64,000 nucleotides of DNA from Thiosocius teredinicola (GCF_002009425.1 NZ_CP019936.1:3211297-3275296), one strand, 5' to 3'. Positions 27,454 to 36,272 are shown, numbered from the stretch's first letter. Numbers and translations: made by a program. The notes: generated by a model from the letters alone, not told the origin.

Positions 27454-28803
27454 CTATTGCCCAACAAATCTCTGAATATTCTTCTTTAACGGCTCCACAT
27501 CGACACCGTCTGATTCTACAATGATCTGGTAAAGGCGTTCTACACTAACGTGTTTTATTTGAGTCAACCATTTCCAATACGTTTTTGAGGCCTTTTTTTC
27601 CTTGTTCGACTCTGGATAGTCCGGCAATAAATCATTGCCGATTAACATCTCTCGATTCAGATACAAATATTTCTCTAGATCATCTATATGCGTACAAAGC
27701 ACCTTTGTGGGCCCTTTATATTCAGCTTCTAAGTCTGGATAAACATCACCATCAACGATGCATAGCGCCTTGTCCGAATTCGCGAAGATCTGTTGGTCGT
27801 CGTTCTTTTCAACGATCATTTTCAGCTGATGAACCCCTCCCACGCCAATAGTGATATGTCGGTAGTGACAATCTATTGAAAAGTGCCTTATTAGGAATTC
27901 AATGAACCCCTCAAGTACCGCGTCTTCCGTTAGAATATATCGGTCATACCCACGGAACCCAAATAAATCCGACTTCACATACCCGAACGATCGCGCCTCA
28001 AGCGAGACCTCCTCTCCTATTTTTTCCAGGTAATACAAGCCACCCTCATCTACCGTAGAAAAAAACGCCAACGAGTGTGAGACAACAATCAACCTGGAAT
28101 TGTTCGCTTGCAGAATTGGCTTGATTGCCGCATAAAGATTAACTTGCGCGACCGCATCTAGAGCCACGTCGAGCTCATCAACAAGAATCAGATCCGCCCC
28201 AGAGTTAATTAGCCTGTAAAGCTGGATAAGAAAAAACTCTCCTGAACTAAAATGATCTTCCCTTATGTAGTAGTCGTCATCCTTTAAGATGAAGTAAAAC
28301 TCATCAGTTCCTATCTTAGTTGCTAATAAATCTTCAAACTTTCCTGAGGAATACACCTCTGACAAGAAACCAATCAAATCAGTCGCAGGTTCGTAATCGC
28401 TCGATGCAATGTTAACCTTTAAGTCATTGTCAAATTTAGCAACTTTCGCGAACTGCTGAAACCTGGACCCATAAGGTATTGGTAACTCAGCAACAACCTC
28501 TTTGGCATCAGGAATCGAATCCTTGGAGTCGAATGCTCTAAGGTTTGGGTTGAAGTTGAAGGAAAATGGTTTCATCTCGCTAAGTTCAAACGCTGCCTGG
28601 CTTGCGCCACTAAGCGCGTCCTCACCCGAGGTCTTTGCGAAAATATTTGGTTCTGATGGCAACCCAAAAGACTTGATGACAGTAGTCTTTCCGACCCCAT
28701 TTCTACCTGTAACGACAATTATTCTTGAGTCAGGGTATTCGAACTCGATATCTAGACTTTTAACATTGTTTACGCTGCGTAAGGAGACTTTATCCCTTGT
28801 CAC
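27454..28803 (-). CDS. AAA ATPase with TOPRIM-like domain, retron-type effector
   Basis: A 449-residue protein with an ABC/AAA15-type ATPase (1-290) and a C-terminal TOPRIM-like nuclease domain. The Walker A motif is GRNGVGKT at 33-40, the signature region is HFSSGEFFLIQLY, the Walker B motif is LILVDELD, and the switch His lies in VVSHSLAFF. The TOPRIM elements are the Glu in LTEDAVLEGF, then GVGGV, then CIVDGD near 358. This architecture resembles OLD-family and type I-B retron effectors, which act on phage infection. The GTG start (GGAGG-rich leader) overlaps the reverse transcriptase stop by 14 bp, so the two proteins are translationally coupled. The codon use is AT-richer than the flanking genes, a sign of horizontal transfer. 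Confidence 0.82.
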   Translation of the reverse strand: MTRDKVSLRSVNNVKSLDIEFEYPDSRIIVVTGRNGVGKTTVIKSFGLPSEPNIFAKTSGEDALSGASQAAFELSEMKPFSFNFNPNLRAFDSKDSIPDAKEVVAELPIPYGSRFQQFAKVAKFDNDLKVNIASSDYEPATDLIGFLSEVYSSGKFEDLLATKIGTDEFYFILKDDDYYIREDHFSSGEFFLIQLYRLINSGADLILVDELDVALDAVAQVNLYAAIKPILQANNSRLIVVSHSLAFFSTVDEGGLYYLEKIGEEVSLEARSFGYVKSDLFGFRGYDRYILTEDAVLEGFIEFLIRHFSIDCHYRHITIGVGGVHQLKMIVEKNDDQQIFANSDKALCIVDGDVYPDLEAEYKGPTKVLCTHIDDLEKYLYLNREMLIGNDLLPDYPESNKEKKASKTYWKWLTQIKHVSVERLYQIIVESDGVDVEPLKKNIQRFVGQ

Positions 28804-29749
28804 TCCACCTCTCCTCCATGAGCATTTTCAAAGCCAGGACTCCGTACTTTTTCTGAAGCTTTTCAAGGTATGCAGAATCAGTAGCTTTAACGTAGTGAAG
28901 TAGCCCGAATAAGGAATGCTCCTTGCCATCGAAGCGCTTGCTCAATAGATCGTCATACCGACTCCTATCAGTCGTGTAGAAATGTAAAATGCTCTCAAGC
29001 GTCTTCTTGTATTTTGAATCTATGGTCACATGACCATCTGGAGTGATAATCAGGCCAAGTATTTTGACTTTGTTCCCAATGTGGGTTATTCGGGTTTTTT
29101 CAGCGTTAATGAGCAGCTTGGGGGATGCATGGGTATGAAGAAGCTCTTGGACCGAGTCCCTAAGAGACAACAATGCCTCTTTGTCATCACTAGAAATAAC
29201 TATGTCATCGGAATAACGCGTATACGTCAGGCCTCTTGATTCACAAAATTTCAGCAACGCATTATCGAACTCAAAGAGAAAGGCATTGCTTAGCTGCGGG
29301 GAAGTCGGGAAGCCCACTGGAATTGAATCATTCCAAGTCATGAGTTGGGCACAATACGGAATGTGGGTATCAAAATCCGATATCGGAATCAACTCTTTGC
29401 CCCTCGAAAGGACTCTTTCTACGTCTGCTGTCGTCACATTAGGGAAAAATGATTTTATATCAGTCAAAAAGAACGCGCTGTTTCCAGCGTGAGCGGTGAC
29501 AGCGGTTAACACGCTTCGCTGTTTAATGTATGAGTGAACGACTTCGCTATTTTTTGCCAAGTGTCGCAACACTACCTTATCTAAGAACCTTAAGTAGCTT
29601 TTGTACTTCTTAGATGTTCTATAGATCTTTCGATCCTTAAAATGGAACTCTTCTATATGGTCTTCCCGAGCAAGCGTGAGGAAACCCTCAAAGCTATCCT
29701 TTTTATGGAAAACCGCATTGAAGGCCTGTTCTAGAGTCCGATTGCCCAC
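28790..29749 (-). CDS. Retron-like reverse transcriptase
   Basis: A 319-residue reverse transcriptase. The catalytic Asp residues lie in FLTDIKSFFPN (Asp97) and YSDDIVIS (YSDD at 179-182; most retrons have YADD). GFPTSPQLSNAFLFEFD is the template/primer-gripping block, and AVTAH before the first Asp recalls the retron NAXXH motif. The thumb region has KTRITHIGNKVKILGLII, where retrons usually read VTG. The length suits retron enzymes and is too short for group II intron maturases. The GTG start at 29749 has AGGA six bases upstream. A structured non-coding stretch with a near-consensus promoter lies just upstream, the place of msr-msd in retrons. The partner ATPase follows directly. Confidence 0.83.
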   Translation of the reverse strand: MGNRTLEQAFNAVFHKKDSFEGFLTLAREDHIEEFHFKDRKIYRTSKKYKSYLRFLDKVVLRHLAKNSEVVHSYIKQRSVLTAVTAHAGNSAFFLTDIKSFFPNVTTADVERVLSRGKELIPISDFDTHIPYCAQLMTWNDSIPVGFPTSPQLSNAFLFEFDNALLKFCESRGLTYTRYSDDIVISSDDKEALLSLRDSVQELLHTHASPKLLINAEKTRITHIGNKVKILGLIITPDGHVTIDSKYKKTLESILHFYTTDRSRYDDLLSKRFDGKEHSLFGLLHYVKATDSAYLEKLQKKYGVLALKMLMEERWSDKG

Positions 29750-29789
29750 GTTTAATCCTAGTTTGAGGGTCTATCTCTGCCATTATAAA

Positions 29790-30004
29790 AAGCTCAACTA
29801 CTCCAGCTATAAGGATTGTCGCAGCGAAGCTAACGACGAGCAAACACTGAGCGATCTACAGGGGAAAAGTGAATGCGGGAGAGAGGGCGAAGTAAGAAGT
29901 GCCGAATTTTCAACCACCTGCCCCGCTAGGGGGCAGCCAGAAGAAACTACCTTAATGGCACTTAGGGACCAGATGAACGACTGGAGATGCTCCTAGTCAC
30001 TGGT
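29790..30004 (-). ncRNA. Candidate retron msr-msd RNA
   Basis: About 215 nt between the promoter at 30011-30039 and the reverse transcriptase leader, with three hairpins on the minus-strand transcript. One at 29998-29979 pairs GACT-GGAG with CTCC-AGTC (8 bp, one bulge, CAT loop). One at 29936-29918 pairs CTGCCCC with GGGGCAG (7 bp). One at 29837-29818 pairs GTCG-TAGC with GCTG-CGAC (8 bp, one bulge, TTC loop). The 5-prime CTACCAG near 30006-30000 can pair, with a 2-nt bulge, with CTGGAGTAG at 29804-29796, a weak candidate for the a1/a2 stem. Ends and the branching G are not determined. Confidence 0.55.
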
Positions 30005-30010
30005 AGAGTC

Positions 30011-30039
30011 ATTATAGTCACGCGAAAAACAGTGGTCAA
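30011..30039 (-). promoter_or_regulatory. Near-consensus sigma70 promoter of the retron-like locus
   Basis: On the minus strand TTGACC (30039-30034) and a perfect TATAAT (30016-30011) are separated by exactly 17 bp. Transcription would begin near 30004, immediately before the first hairpin of the candidate RNA and 255 nt upstream of the reverse transcriptase start. Confidence 0.75.
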
Positions 30040-30195
30040 AGCCAGGCCGATCCGCAAAATTTCAAGGTCGCCAAAAAATCCCCATACCCGAGAGCAATCC
30101 CTAAGGAGCCTCTGAAATAGTCCTGGAGAGCAAGGGGAGCAAACCACATTTTAGTCGAGAGTCATGTCTGCTCTGGTCGCGGAGCGGACCCAGCA

Positions 30196-30216
30196 ATCTG
30201 ACACCGACTGTCAGAT
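30196..30216. repeat. Perfect 8-bp hairpin at the right end of the island
   Basis: ATCTGACA / TGTCAGAT with loop CCGAC. Ten bases of its right arm region, TGTCAGATCA (30209-30218), recur inverted as TGATCTGACA at 27338-27347 on the other side of the retron-like island. It could mark the island boundary or be a terminator. Confidence 0.45.
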
Positions 30217-30699
30217 CAAACCCGGCTTTTCACAACGTGATGCCCGAATGCGCAAAGCCCGACGCTTTATACGGGGCACCGGATGTAACTGTTCACAGAT
30301 GCGGATGCTCTTTGCCTGTCGGCGATGGCGGCACCAAAACTGCCTTCGTCCAAATGTCTCGATAGACGATCGTCGGAATCAACACCCGACCTTTCGAGTG
30401 TCTGTACCTGACTAAGCCGTCCCATGTCATCACCCGCACCCTCACCTTCGCCCACCGGCCACAAACAGGCGTCGAAATTGCCCCACTCACTCCGCTTCGA
30501 CCGATCAGAGGACTCGCAGTTTGTGGCGAAACCGGAAAGGTACATCGCGGTCCGAAACCATACCTCCGATGTATGCGCCACGTGCTACGGCCTGCCGACC
30601 AGGATTTCGTTGAACAAGGCCGACCGGCAACGAACTGGCACACCGACTGCATAGCGAATCCGTCTATTGTCCGACAGCGATTTCTCAACAGGTTCATCG
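30217..30699. other. Non-coding stretch before ndh
   Basis: Open frames on both strands translate to unrecognisable Arg/Ser-rich sequence, so no gene is called. The right end must contain the ndh promoter; none stands out by eye. Confidence 0.35.
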
Positions 30700-32019
30700 A
30701 TGACTGAAGTCAGCCCCAATCCCCACCGTATCGTCATCGTCGGCGGCGGCGCCGGCGGGCTCGCGCTCGCGACCTATCTGGGGCGAAAACTCGGCAAACG
30801 AGGCAAGGCCGAAGTCACGCTGATCGACTGCAGTCGCACCCATATATGGAAGCCGCTATTGCACGAGGTGGCAGCCGGAACGCTCGATACCCATGAGAAC
30901 GAGGTTGAGTATCTGGCGCAGGCGACGCATAACCATTTTCGGTTTCGTTTGGGCGAAATGACCGGCCTGGATCGCGACAAACGCGAAATCGAGGTTGCAC
31001 CGACAATCAACGACGAAGGCGAGGAGATCATCCCGCAGCGGCATTTCGGCTACGACACCCTGGCCATCGCCGTGGGTAGCGTCAGCAACCATTTCGGCTT
31101 GCCCGGCGTGAAAGAGCACTGCCTGTTTCTCGATACCACGCAGCAGGCCGAGCACTTTCAACGCCGTCTGCTCGAAAACTACATCAAGGCGCAGACCCAG
31201 GGGCATCCGCTCGAACCGGGTCAGCTCGACGTCGCCATCGTGGGCGCCGGCGCGACCGGTGTTGAACTGGCTGCACAGCTGCACGCTGTGTCTCATCTGT
31301 TGAACACCTACGGCCTCGACAACGTGCACCCGGAGGCGATCAAGCTGAAACTGATCGAGGCTGCAGACCGTGTCTTACCCGGGGTAGCACCGAGATTGTC
31401 GGCCGCCACCCGCACCGAACTTGAGCGGCTCGGCATCGAGGTCATCACCGGTGCGCGAGTCGCCGAGGTTCGCGAAGACGGCATCGCGACCGAAGACGGC
31501 ACACTGATCCCGAGCCGGCTCAAGGTGTGGGCAGCCGGCATCAAGGCTCCGAATTTCCTCAAAGACCTGGCCGGACTCGAAACCAACAGGATGAATCAGC
31601 TGGTCGTCAGGCAGACACTGCAAACCACGCACGACGACAACATCTTCGCCTTCGGTGACTGCGCGGCCTGCCCTTGGCCGGGCCACGACAACAACGTGCC
31701 ACCGCGTGCCCAGGCTGCCCATCAACAGGCGACACTGCTCGGCAAATCAATACGTGCCAAGCTCGCCGGCAAGGCACTGCCCGACTACAAGTACAAAGAC
31801 TACGGCTCCCTGGTGTCGCTCGGCGAGTACAGCACGGTCGGCAACCTGATGGGCAACCTGCTCGGCCAGGTCATGATCGAAGGCTTTGTCGCACGCCTGG
31901 TCTATCTGTCACTGTACAAGATGCACCAGGTCGCGTTGTTCGGCATCTTTCGCACCGCATTGGTAACCGCCGGACACATGTTCCGCCGCAGTGTGCATCC
32001 TTCGATCAAGCTACATTGA
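30700..32019 (+). CDS. ndh: Type II NADH:quinone oxidoreductase (NDH-2)
   Basis: A 439-residue single-subunit flavoenzyme that oxidises NADH and reduces quinone without pumping ions. The FAD-binding motif is VIVGGGAGGLALAT near residue 15 and the NADH-binding motif is VAIVGAGATGVELAA near 175. VWAAGIKAP and NIFAFGDCAACPWPG are conserved, the latter binding FAD. The C-terminal RTALVTAGHMFRRSVHPSIKLH region is the likely membrane-contacting helix. The ATG at 30700 has AGG upstream; an upstream in-frame start at 30667 is less likely. It is monocistronic. Confidence 0.93.
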   Translation: MTEVSPNPHRIVIVGGGAGGLALATYLGRKLGKRGKAEVTLIDCSRTHIWKPLLHEVAAGTLDTHENEVEYLAQATHNHFRFRLGEMTGLDRDKREIEVAPTINDEGEEIIPQRHFGYDTLAIAVGSVSNHFGLPGVKEHCLFLDTTQQAEHFQRRLLENYIKAQTQGHPLEPGQLDVAIVGAGATGVELAAQLHAVSHLLNTYGLDNVHPEAIKLKLIEAADRVLPGVAPRLSAATRTELERLGIEVITGARVAEVREDGIATEDGTLIPSRLKVWAAGIKAPNFLKDLAGLETNRMNQLVVRQTLQTTHDDNIFAFGDCAACPWPGHDNNVPPRAQAAHQQATLLGKSIRAKLAGKALPDYKYKDYGSLVSLGEYSTVGNLMGNLLGQVMIEGFVARLVYLSLYKMHQVALFGIFRTALVTAGHMFRRSVHPSIKLH

Positions 32020-32092
32020 GCACGCGATAACGAGCTATTGCGTTATGCGCACCGCAGGGGGAGAACCGCGCTACGCAGTCGGGACGTAGCCA

Positions 32093-32695
32093 CTAGCATA
32101 GGTAGACCGCCATCCCCAGCTTGTGCGTCGCGCAATGTGCTACAAAAGATTTCAGCGTCTGAAAATACTCTGCGATGTAGTCGAATCCTTCATCGCCGTC
32201 TCTCGCCCAGATGTTCGGGTAGATATCCAACGCATCCATCTCGCGTGGATCGTAGTTATCACGCAGTTGCTCGATCGTAATCCGGGAAAGCTGCTCGTCA
32301 ATCGCTGTCACGGTCTCACTGTCGAGTAGCCTTGCAGGGCCGTATCCCACTTCGACGTCTCCGGCCGTCTGCCCGCCAAGGGTAATGAAATCCATCGGCG
32401 GCTCGGCTTCGAATGCCGTTTTGTTGAGACAGTAATGAATCCCCTGCCAGGATTTGTCGAGATCGTCTTCCACGTCCTCACCTGTACCAAGTTCCAGGCT
32501 GGGCAAAGGCGGTGGGGGCTCGGCGGGCTTATTACCGAACAACCTGGCAAAAAAGCCTTTTCTCGCATTCGGCATGCTTTGCAGATACATCTCGGGATCG
32601 TCCGGCGCGATGAGCCGCCAGATCAACGGCGGCGAAGCGAGGATCCTCTCGATATTCTTGTCGGACACGCTGTGAAGCGCCAGACACATTCCCAT
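32093..32695 (-). CDS. DUF1877 (YfbM-like) protein
   Basis: A 200-residue soluble protein of the YfbM/DUF1877 family. The MGM start, SVSDKNIERILASP, SWQGIHYCLNKTAFEAEPPMDFITLGG and the C-terminal YIAEYFQTLKSFVAHCATHKLGMAVYL stretch match the family. Function unknown. The start is the usual MGM; no strong ribosome binding site is visible. It is convergent with ndh, with about 70 bp between stops. Confidence 0.87.
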   Translation of the reverse strand: MGMCLALHSVSDKNIERILASPPLIWRLIAPDDPEMYLQSMPNARKGFFARLFGNKPAEPPPPLPSLELGTGEDVEDDLDKSWQGIHYCLNKTAFEAEPPMDFITLGGQTAGDVEVGYGPARLLDSETVTAIDEQLSRITIEQLRDNYDPREMDALDIYPNIWARDGDEGFDYIAEYFQTLKSFVAHCATHKLGMAVYLC

Positions 32696-32900
32696 AGCAG
32701 ATGCTCCGTTTCATAGACAATGCGCAATTCACTCGCACGTCGAGCCTAGCAAATCTTGATGGCCCCGGATTCGCTCGGACCCGCTTCGCGCGGCAGTCGA
32801 TGCTTTTCGCTTTGCGCAGAATCCGTACAGATCAATGCGTAATATTGACGCTGCCTGTGGCATTTCAGGAACAGGCGTGCCTCAAGTGCCGCCTACCCTA

Positions 32901-33470
32901 TCACTGAGGCGCCATCGGTAGCGGCTGCGCCAACTCTAGAGGCAGCCCTGCTTCTTCCCAGCCGTCCGTACCCTCGGCGTACCAATACAGGCGTCGGTAG
33001 CCGAGCGCATCGGCGCGCTTGACGGCATTCCAAGACATCCAGCAATCGACAATGCAATAGAAAACGATCGGCCTGTTCTTATCGCCGCCGGTCAGGCGAT
33101 CGAGATGACGATTGAGATAATCCGCCATCTCGACGCTCAGTTCGCCGTAGCCGACATTCGGCAGCCAGACACTGTTCGGCAAGTGATAACGGGGCGAAGA
33201 CGGCAGCCAGGTCTGCCCAAACTCGACGGACTCGCCGCGCACGGTCACCGCCTGCACGTCGACCAACACCGGCGCATCGCGTTCGATCAACTCAAGCAAC
33301 GCCTGCGTTCCGATACGCTGACCCGCCGGTGGTTGCTCGACCAAGGCGGCGCGATAGCGGGAGATGCGATAACCGTCGGGCGAGAACAACCCGCCATCGG
33401 ATGCTATTGCCGGCACATCGGTGATGACAAGCGATGACAGGGCGACGAACAACACTGCCCCGCGCTTCAC
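32901..33470 (-). CDS. PQQ-dependent catabolism-associated CXXCW-type protein
   Basis: A 189-residue exported protein with a signal peptide (1-23, ending PAIA) and a rhodanese-like fold. The hallmark is YCIVDCWMSWNAVKRADALGY near residue 140, the Cys/Trp motif of proteins found only beside PQQ-dependent alcohol dehydrogenases. WLPNVGYGE and the terminal YWYAEGTDGWEEAGLPL are also typical. Its chemistry is unknown; sulfane or thiol handling in the periplasm is inferred. Its ATG overlaps the metallohydrolase stop (ATGA). It is the last gene of the quinoprotein operon. Confidence 0.85.
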   Translation of the reverse strand: MKRGAVLFVALSSLVITDVPAIASDGGLFSPDGYRISRYRAALVEQPPAGQRIGTQALLELIERDAPVLVDVQAVTVRGESVEFGQTWLPSSPRYHLPNSVWLPNVGYGELSVEMADYLNRHLDRLTGGDKNRPIVFYCIVDCWMSWNAVKRADALGYRRLYWYAEGTDGWEEAGLPLELAQPLPMAPQ

Positions 33471-34432
33471 TCGAGAACCTGTTCGACTTGTCCTTTGCGC
33501 AAGGCCGCAGACTCGTAGGCCGGATAAAGATGGGCAACCGAGCGCTCAAACTCAGACGCGAATACGTCCAGCGACGCCAAATCGGCCGGCGGCACCACTA
33601 CGGACAACACCTCGGCCATATCCAGACCTTTCTCTGCGCTTTCGGCAAGTGTCGCCTCGAGCCAGACCAGGTAGCGGCGGGTTAGATCGATCGGCGAGCG
33701 GTCGCTTGCCACAGCGCCGTGGCCCGAAACCAGCACCTTGAACGGCAGCGTATCGAGCGCGTCCAGCGATGCAAGCCATTGCACAATCTCGGCATGCGGC
33801 GTGGTCGGTGTGCGTCCGTTGAAGACGAGGTCGCCGGCGAACAGCACACCGGTAGTTTCGTCGAACACCACCAAATCACCATCGCTGTGGCCCGTCATCG
33901 CCAGCAGACGCAAGCGGTGGCCGCCGATGCGTTCAACGCCGTCTGCGGTCGCTATTGCTGGTGCGACCACGTGTGTTCCCGCCTCCCACGGACCGCACAG
34001 GCGGTACATATTCTCGTTGAAACCATCGCCATCGCGCCGGATGCCGTCGATCGTCGCCGGCAGAGCAGCCAACACGCTTGCATCGAATGCCTGGTTGCCG
34101 AGAAAGTGATCGGGATGAAGGTGGGTGTTGTAGACGCGTACAACTGGTTTTTCGGTGATCGCGCGAATCGCTGCGATCATCTGTTCGCCGTACAACCGCG
34201 ACGGCCCGGTGTCGATCACCACAACACCGTCATCGGTAACAATGAAACCCGTATTGGCAATGTTGCCGCCGTTGGCGAAACTGAAATGCTCATTGGCCCC
34301 GATGAGCACATAGGTGTTCGGCGCGACCTGCTGCGGTTCAAGCGCATAGTCGCGGGCAGCAAATACGCTTTGGGTGGCGCACAGCAACATCGCCCAAGCC
34401 AACCAACATACAGCGCGTCGCGATACCAACAC
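33467..34432 (-). CDS. Quinoprotein relay system zinc metallohydrolase
   Basis: A 321-residue exported metallo-beta-lactamase-fold hydrolase. The signal peptide spans about 1-25. The metal-binding motif NTHLHPDHFLGN is near residue 103, with the further His/Asp ligands in LAMTGHSDGDLVV, VLFAGDLVF and VLVSGHGAV. It belongs to the set of proteins that accompany PQQ dehydrogenases together with SoxYZ-like carriers, recalling SoxH. The GTG start at 34432 touches the preceding TAG and has GGGAGG upstream. The substrate is unknown, possibly a thioester or persulfide on the carrier. Confidence 0.85.
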   Translation of the reverse strand: MLVSRRAVCWLAWAMLLCATQSVFAARDYALEPQQVAPNTYVLIGANEHFSFANGGNIANTGFIVTDDGVVVIDTGPSRLYGEQMIAAIRAITEKPVVRVYNTHLHPDHFLGNQAFDASVLAALPATIDGIRRDGDGFNENMYRLCGPWEAGTHVVAPAIATADGVERIGGHRLRLLAMTGHSDGDLVVFDETTGVLFAGDLVFNGRTPTTPHAEIVQWLASLDALDTLPFKVLVSGHGAVASDRSPIDLTRRYLVWLEATLAESAEKGLDMAEVLSVVVPPADLASLDVFASEFERSVAHLYPAYESAALRKGQVEQVLE

Positions 34433-35217
34433 TACCGGCCTCCCTGCCCGGTCGAGATCCTGGCCGACACCGGGTTGCCGTTGTTGTCGCGTGCTTCGAT
34501 TGTCACCCTGTCGAGTTTTGGCAGATCGAACGTCAGCATCGGGTTCTCGGCAACCGGCTCGAACAGTTTCAAACGACTCAGGACATCACCTTGCGCATCG
34601 CGCAGCGCGAGTCGCTCGAGGTAAAAGGCCGGTATGCCATCGACCAGGCCGGTATCCATCGGGTGCATCACGCGCAGTCGCAGCCGAGTTGCCTGTGGTT
34701 TCTGCCAAAGCCTTGCGCTGACTTCGCCCAGGCGGCTCGACCAATCCGGATTTGCACTACCCAGACTCGGCGCCGTACAGCCACCACCGGCCGCGCCGAC
34801 GATGCGCCCACCGAGATGCCAGACGCCGTCGCCGGTCAACACCGCTGCCCGCACCGGCGTAGTCTGCTGTACCTTCAGGCGAAAGCCGATACGCGCCAGG
34901 GCCTGCAACGGCTCGAACTCGAGCACCTTGGGGATCGGGTTGAGCTCGGCGAACACGACGATACGCACCACGTCGTCGAGTTGTGATGCATCGACCAACA
35001 CCGGCACGTTCATCGAGTCCTCGGCCTCGTCGGGCAGCAACACCTTGACACGCTCGTCGAACGTGACGGGCGCGTTATCGAGCAACCGCGCGTGCATCTC
35101 GTGCCACACGAACGACTGCAATGGGTCTTCAGCCGTCGATCCGGCGTGCAGTTCCGTCGTGCTGACGGCGATCAAAAGCAGACAGGTCAGCGCGCAGACA
35201 TGGCGCGCAGCAGGCAT
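34432..35217 (-). CDS. Quinoprotein-associated SoxYZ-like carrier protein
   Basis: A 261-residue exported protein in which a SoxY-like domain (about 35-155) and a SoxZ-like domain (about 170-260) are fused. In SoxY the substrate is carried on a Cys in a flexible C-terminal arm. Here the equivalent is GGGCTAPS near residue 156, between the domains. The signal peptide is MPAARHVCALTCLLLIAVSTTELHA. The start at 35217 rests on this signal; the frame runs upstream to a TTG at 35322 that overlaps the preceding stop. Inferred role: periplasmic carrier for a sulfur or acyl group linked to quinoprotein metabolism. Confidence 0.82.
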   Translation of the reverse strand: MPAARHVCALTCLLLIAVSTTELHAGSTAEDPLQSFVWHEMHARLLDNAPVTFDERVKVLLPDEAEDSMNVPVLVDASQLDDVVRIVVFAELNPIPKVLEFEPLQALARIGFRLKVQQTTPVRAAVLTGDGVWHLGGRIVGAAGGGCTAPSLGSANPDWSSRLGEVSARLWQKPQATRLRLRVMHPMDTGLVDGIPAFYLERLALRDAQGDVLSRLKLFEPVAENPMLTFDLPKLDRVTIEARDNNGNPVSARISTGQGGR

Positions 35218-35318
35218 ATGTATCGCGCAGGGCGATGTCCTGCTACCGCCAAGGTTTTCGCAGCCAATTCTCATGCGGTCGGAGTGGCAACTGTCATCGA
35301 CGTAACGCACGACCTGGC

Positions 35319-36245
35319 TCAAGGCCGGCGCTTGGAGCCTTCGGGGGCATCCGTCATGGCCAGGTCCGTATCACCTGCGATGGCTGCCGGCTTGTCCTGA
35401 TCCGGCGCCTGGTAGGTCGCATGGTGTTGACTGAAGATGCGTTCGATCACCCCACCGTCGCGCAAGCGCTGCATGCCCGCTGCGATCTCCGAAGCCAACT
35501 CGTCATTGCCCTGCTTGACCGCCGCACCGAGGTCCCAGCCGCCGCGGCCCAGCCCGGGCAGCGCCTGCACGACATAGTCTTTTCGCTGTTCGCCAAGCGC
35601 AAACTCCACCTCGGCCCGCGGACCGGCCACACCGGCGAGTTCACCGCGCTTGAGGGCCTCGACCGCTTCTCCCATATTGCGGTAGTGAACCACCTGGTTG
35701 CGCATCGCCCCGCCTCGGGCACTCAGCAAAAAGAAGTCAGCCATGGTGTCGAGCTCCACCCCGACACGCTGTTCATCGAACGCCTCCAACGGAGCGCCGG
35801 CCAATACCTGCGTGGTAGCGACAACGATCTGCTCGCGAAAATAAGGTGCCAGAATGACCACGCGATCATTCTCTTGTGCAAACGCCTTGTCGACGGGGAC
35901 GTGCAACATGATGTCGGCGACACCGCCACCGAGATAATGACCCTTCCACACATTGTTGCGCAGATCGTCTTCCATCGACTCGTCGGCACCGACGGCGCGA
36001 ATGACTGCGCCTACGCCCAGTCGCTCCGCCAATGCCTTGGCCACCGATACGTCGATGCCGACCATTCTCCCCTTGGCGTCGCGATACGAGTAAGGCGGAA
36101 AATCGTCGTATACCGCGACTGTGAGCGCGCCGCTCGACAACACACGCTGCAATGCGTTCGGCTCGTCATCGGATGCTACCGCCTGGCCAACGACACAGAG
36201 CGCCACCCAGCACACCAGCACCACGGAATATCTGATCGTCTTCAT
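35319..36245 (-). CDS. Quinoprotein-associated periplasmic binding protein (MxaJ/XoxJ-like)
   Basis: A 308-residue protein of the bacterial solute-binding family 3, with a signal peptide (1-24). DDFPPYSYRDAKGRMVGIDVSVAKALAERLG is the typical start of the mature domain, and GGVADIMLHVPV the middle. XoxJ and MxaJ proteins of this family lie beside methanol and alcohol dehydrogenases and are thought to help activate the apo-enzyme rather than feed a transporter; no permease is present here. The C-terminal 30 residues are an unconserved tail. The ATG at 36245 has GAGGGA upstream. Confidence 0.85.
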   Translation of the reverse strand: MKTIRYSVVLVCWVALCVVGQAVASDDEPNALQRVLSSGALTVAVYDDFPPYSYRDAKGRMVGIDVSVAKALAERLGVGAVIRAVGADESMEDDLRNNVWKGHYLGGGVADIMLHVPVDKAFAQENDRVVILAPYFREQIVVATTQVLAGAPLEAFDEQRVGVELDTMADFFLLSARGGAMRNQVVHYRNMGEAVEALKRGELAGVAGPRAEVEFALGEQRKDYVVQALPGLGRGGWDLGAAVKQGNDELASEIAAGMQRLRDGGVIERIFSQHHATYQAPDQDKPAAIAGDTDLAMTDAPEGSKRRP

Positions 36246-36272
36246 CACACTGTCCCTCATTGTCTCTTGTAA

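Noticed and set aside
29676-29996. 106-codon plus-strand frame across the retron RNA region
   Set aside because: It opposes a strong promoter and structured RNA on the other strand and has no protein likeness.
27454-30039. Group II intron or CRISPR-associated reverse transcriptase
   Set aside because: The RT is short, without maturase or endonuclease domain, and there are no intron RNA domains, CRISPR repeats or cas genes in the window.
35218-35322. Longer start for the SoxYZ-like carrier at the TTG at 35322
   Set aside because: It would bury the signal peptide behind 35 polar residues; the ATG at 35217 gives a normal exported protein.
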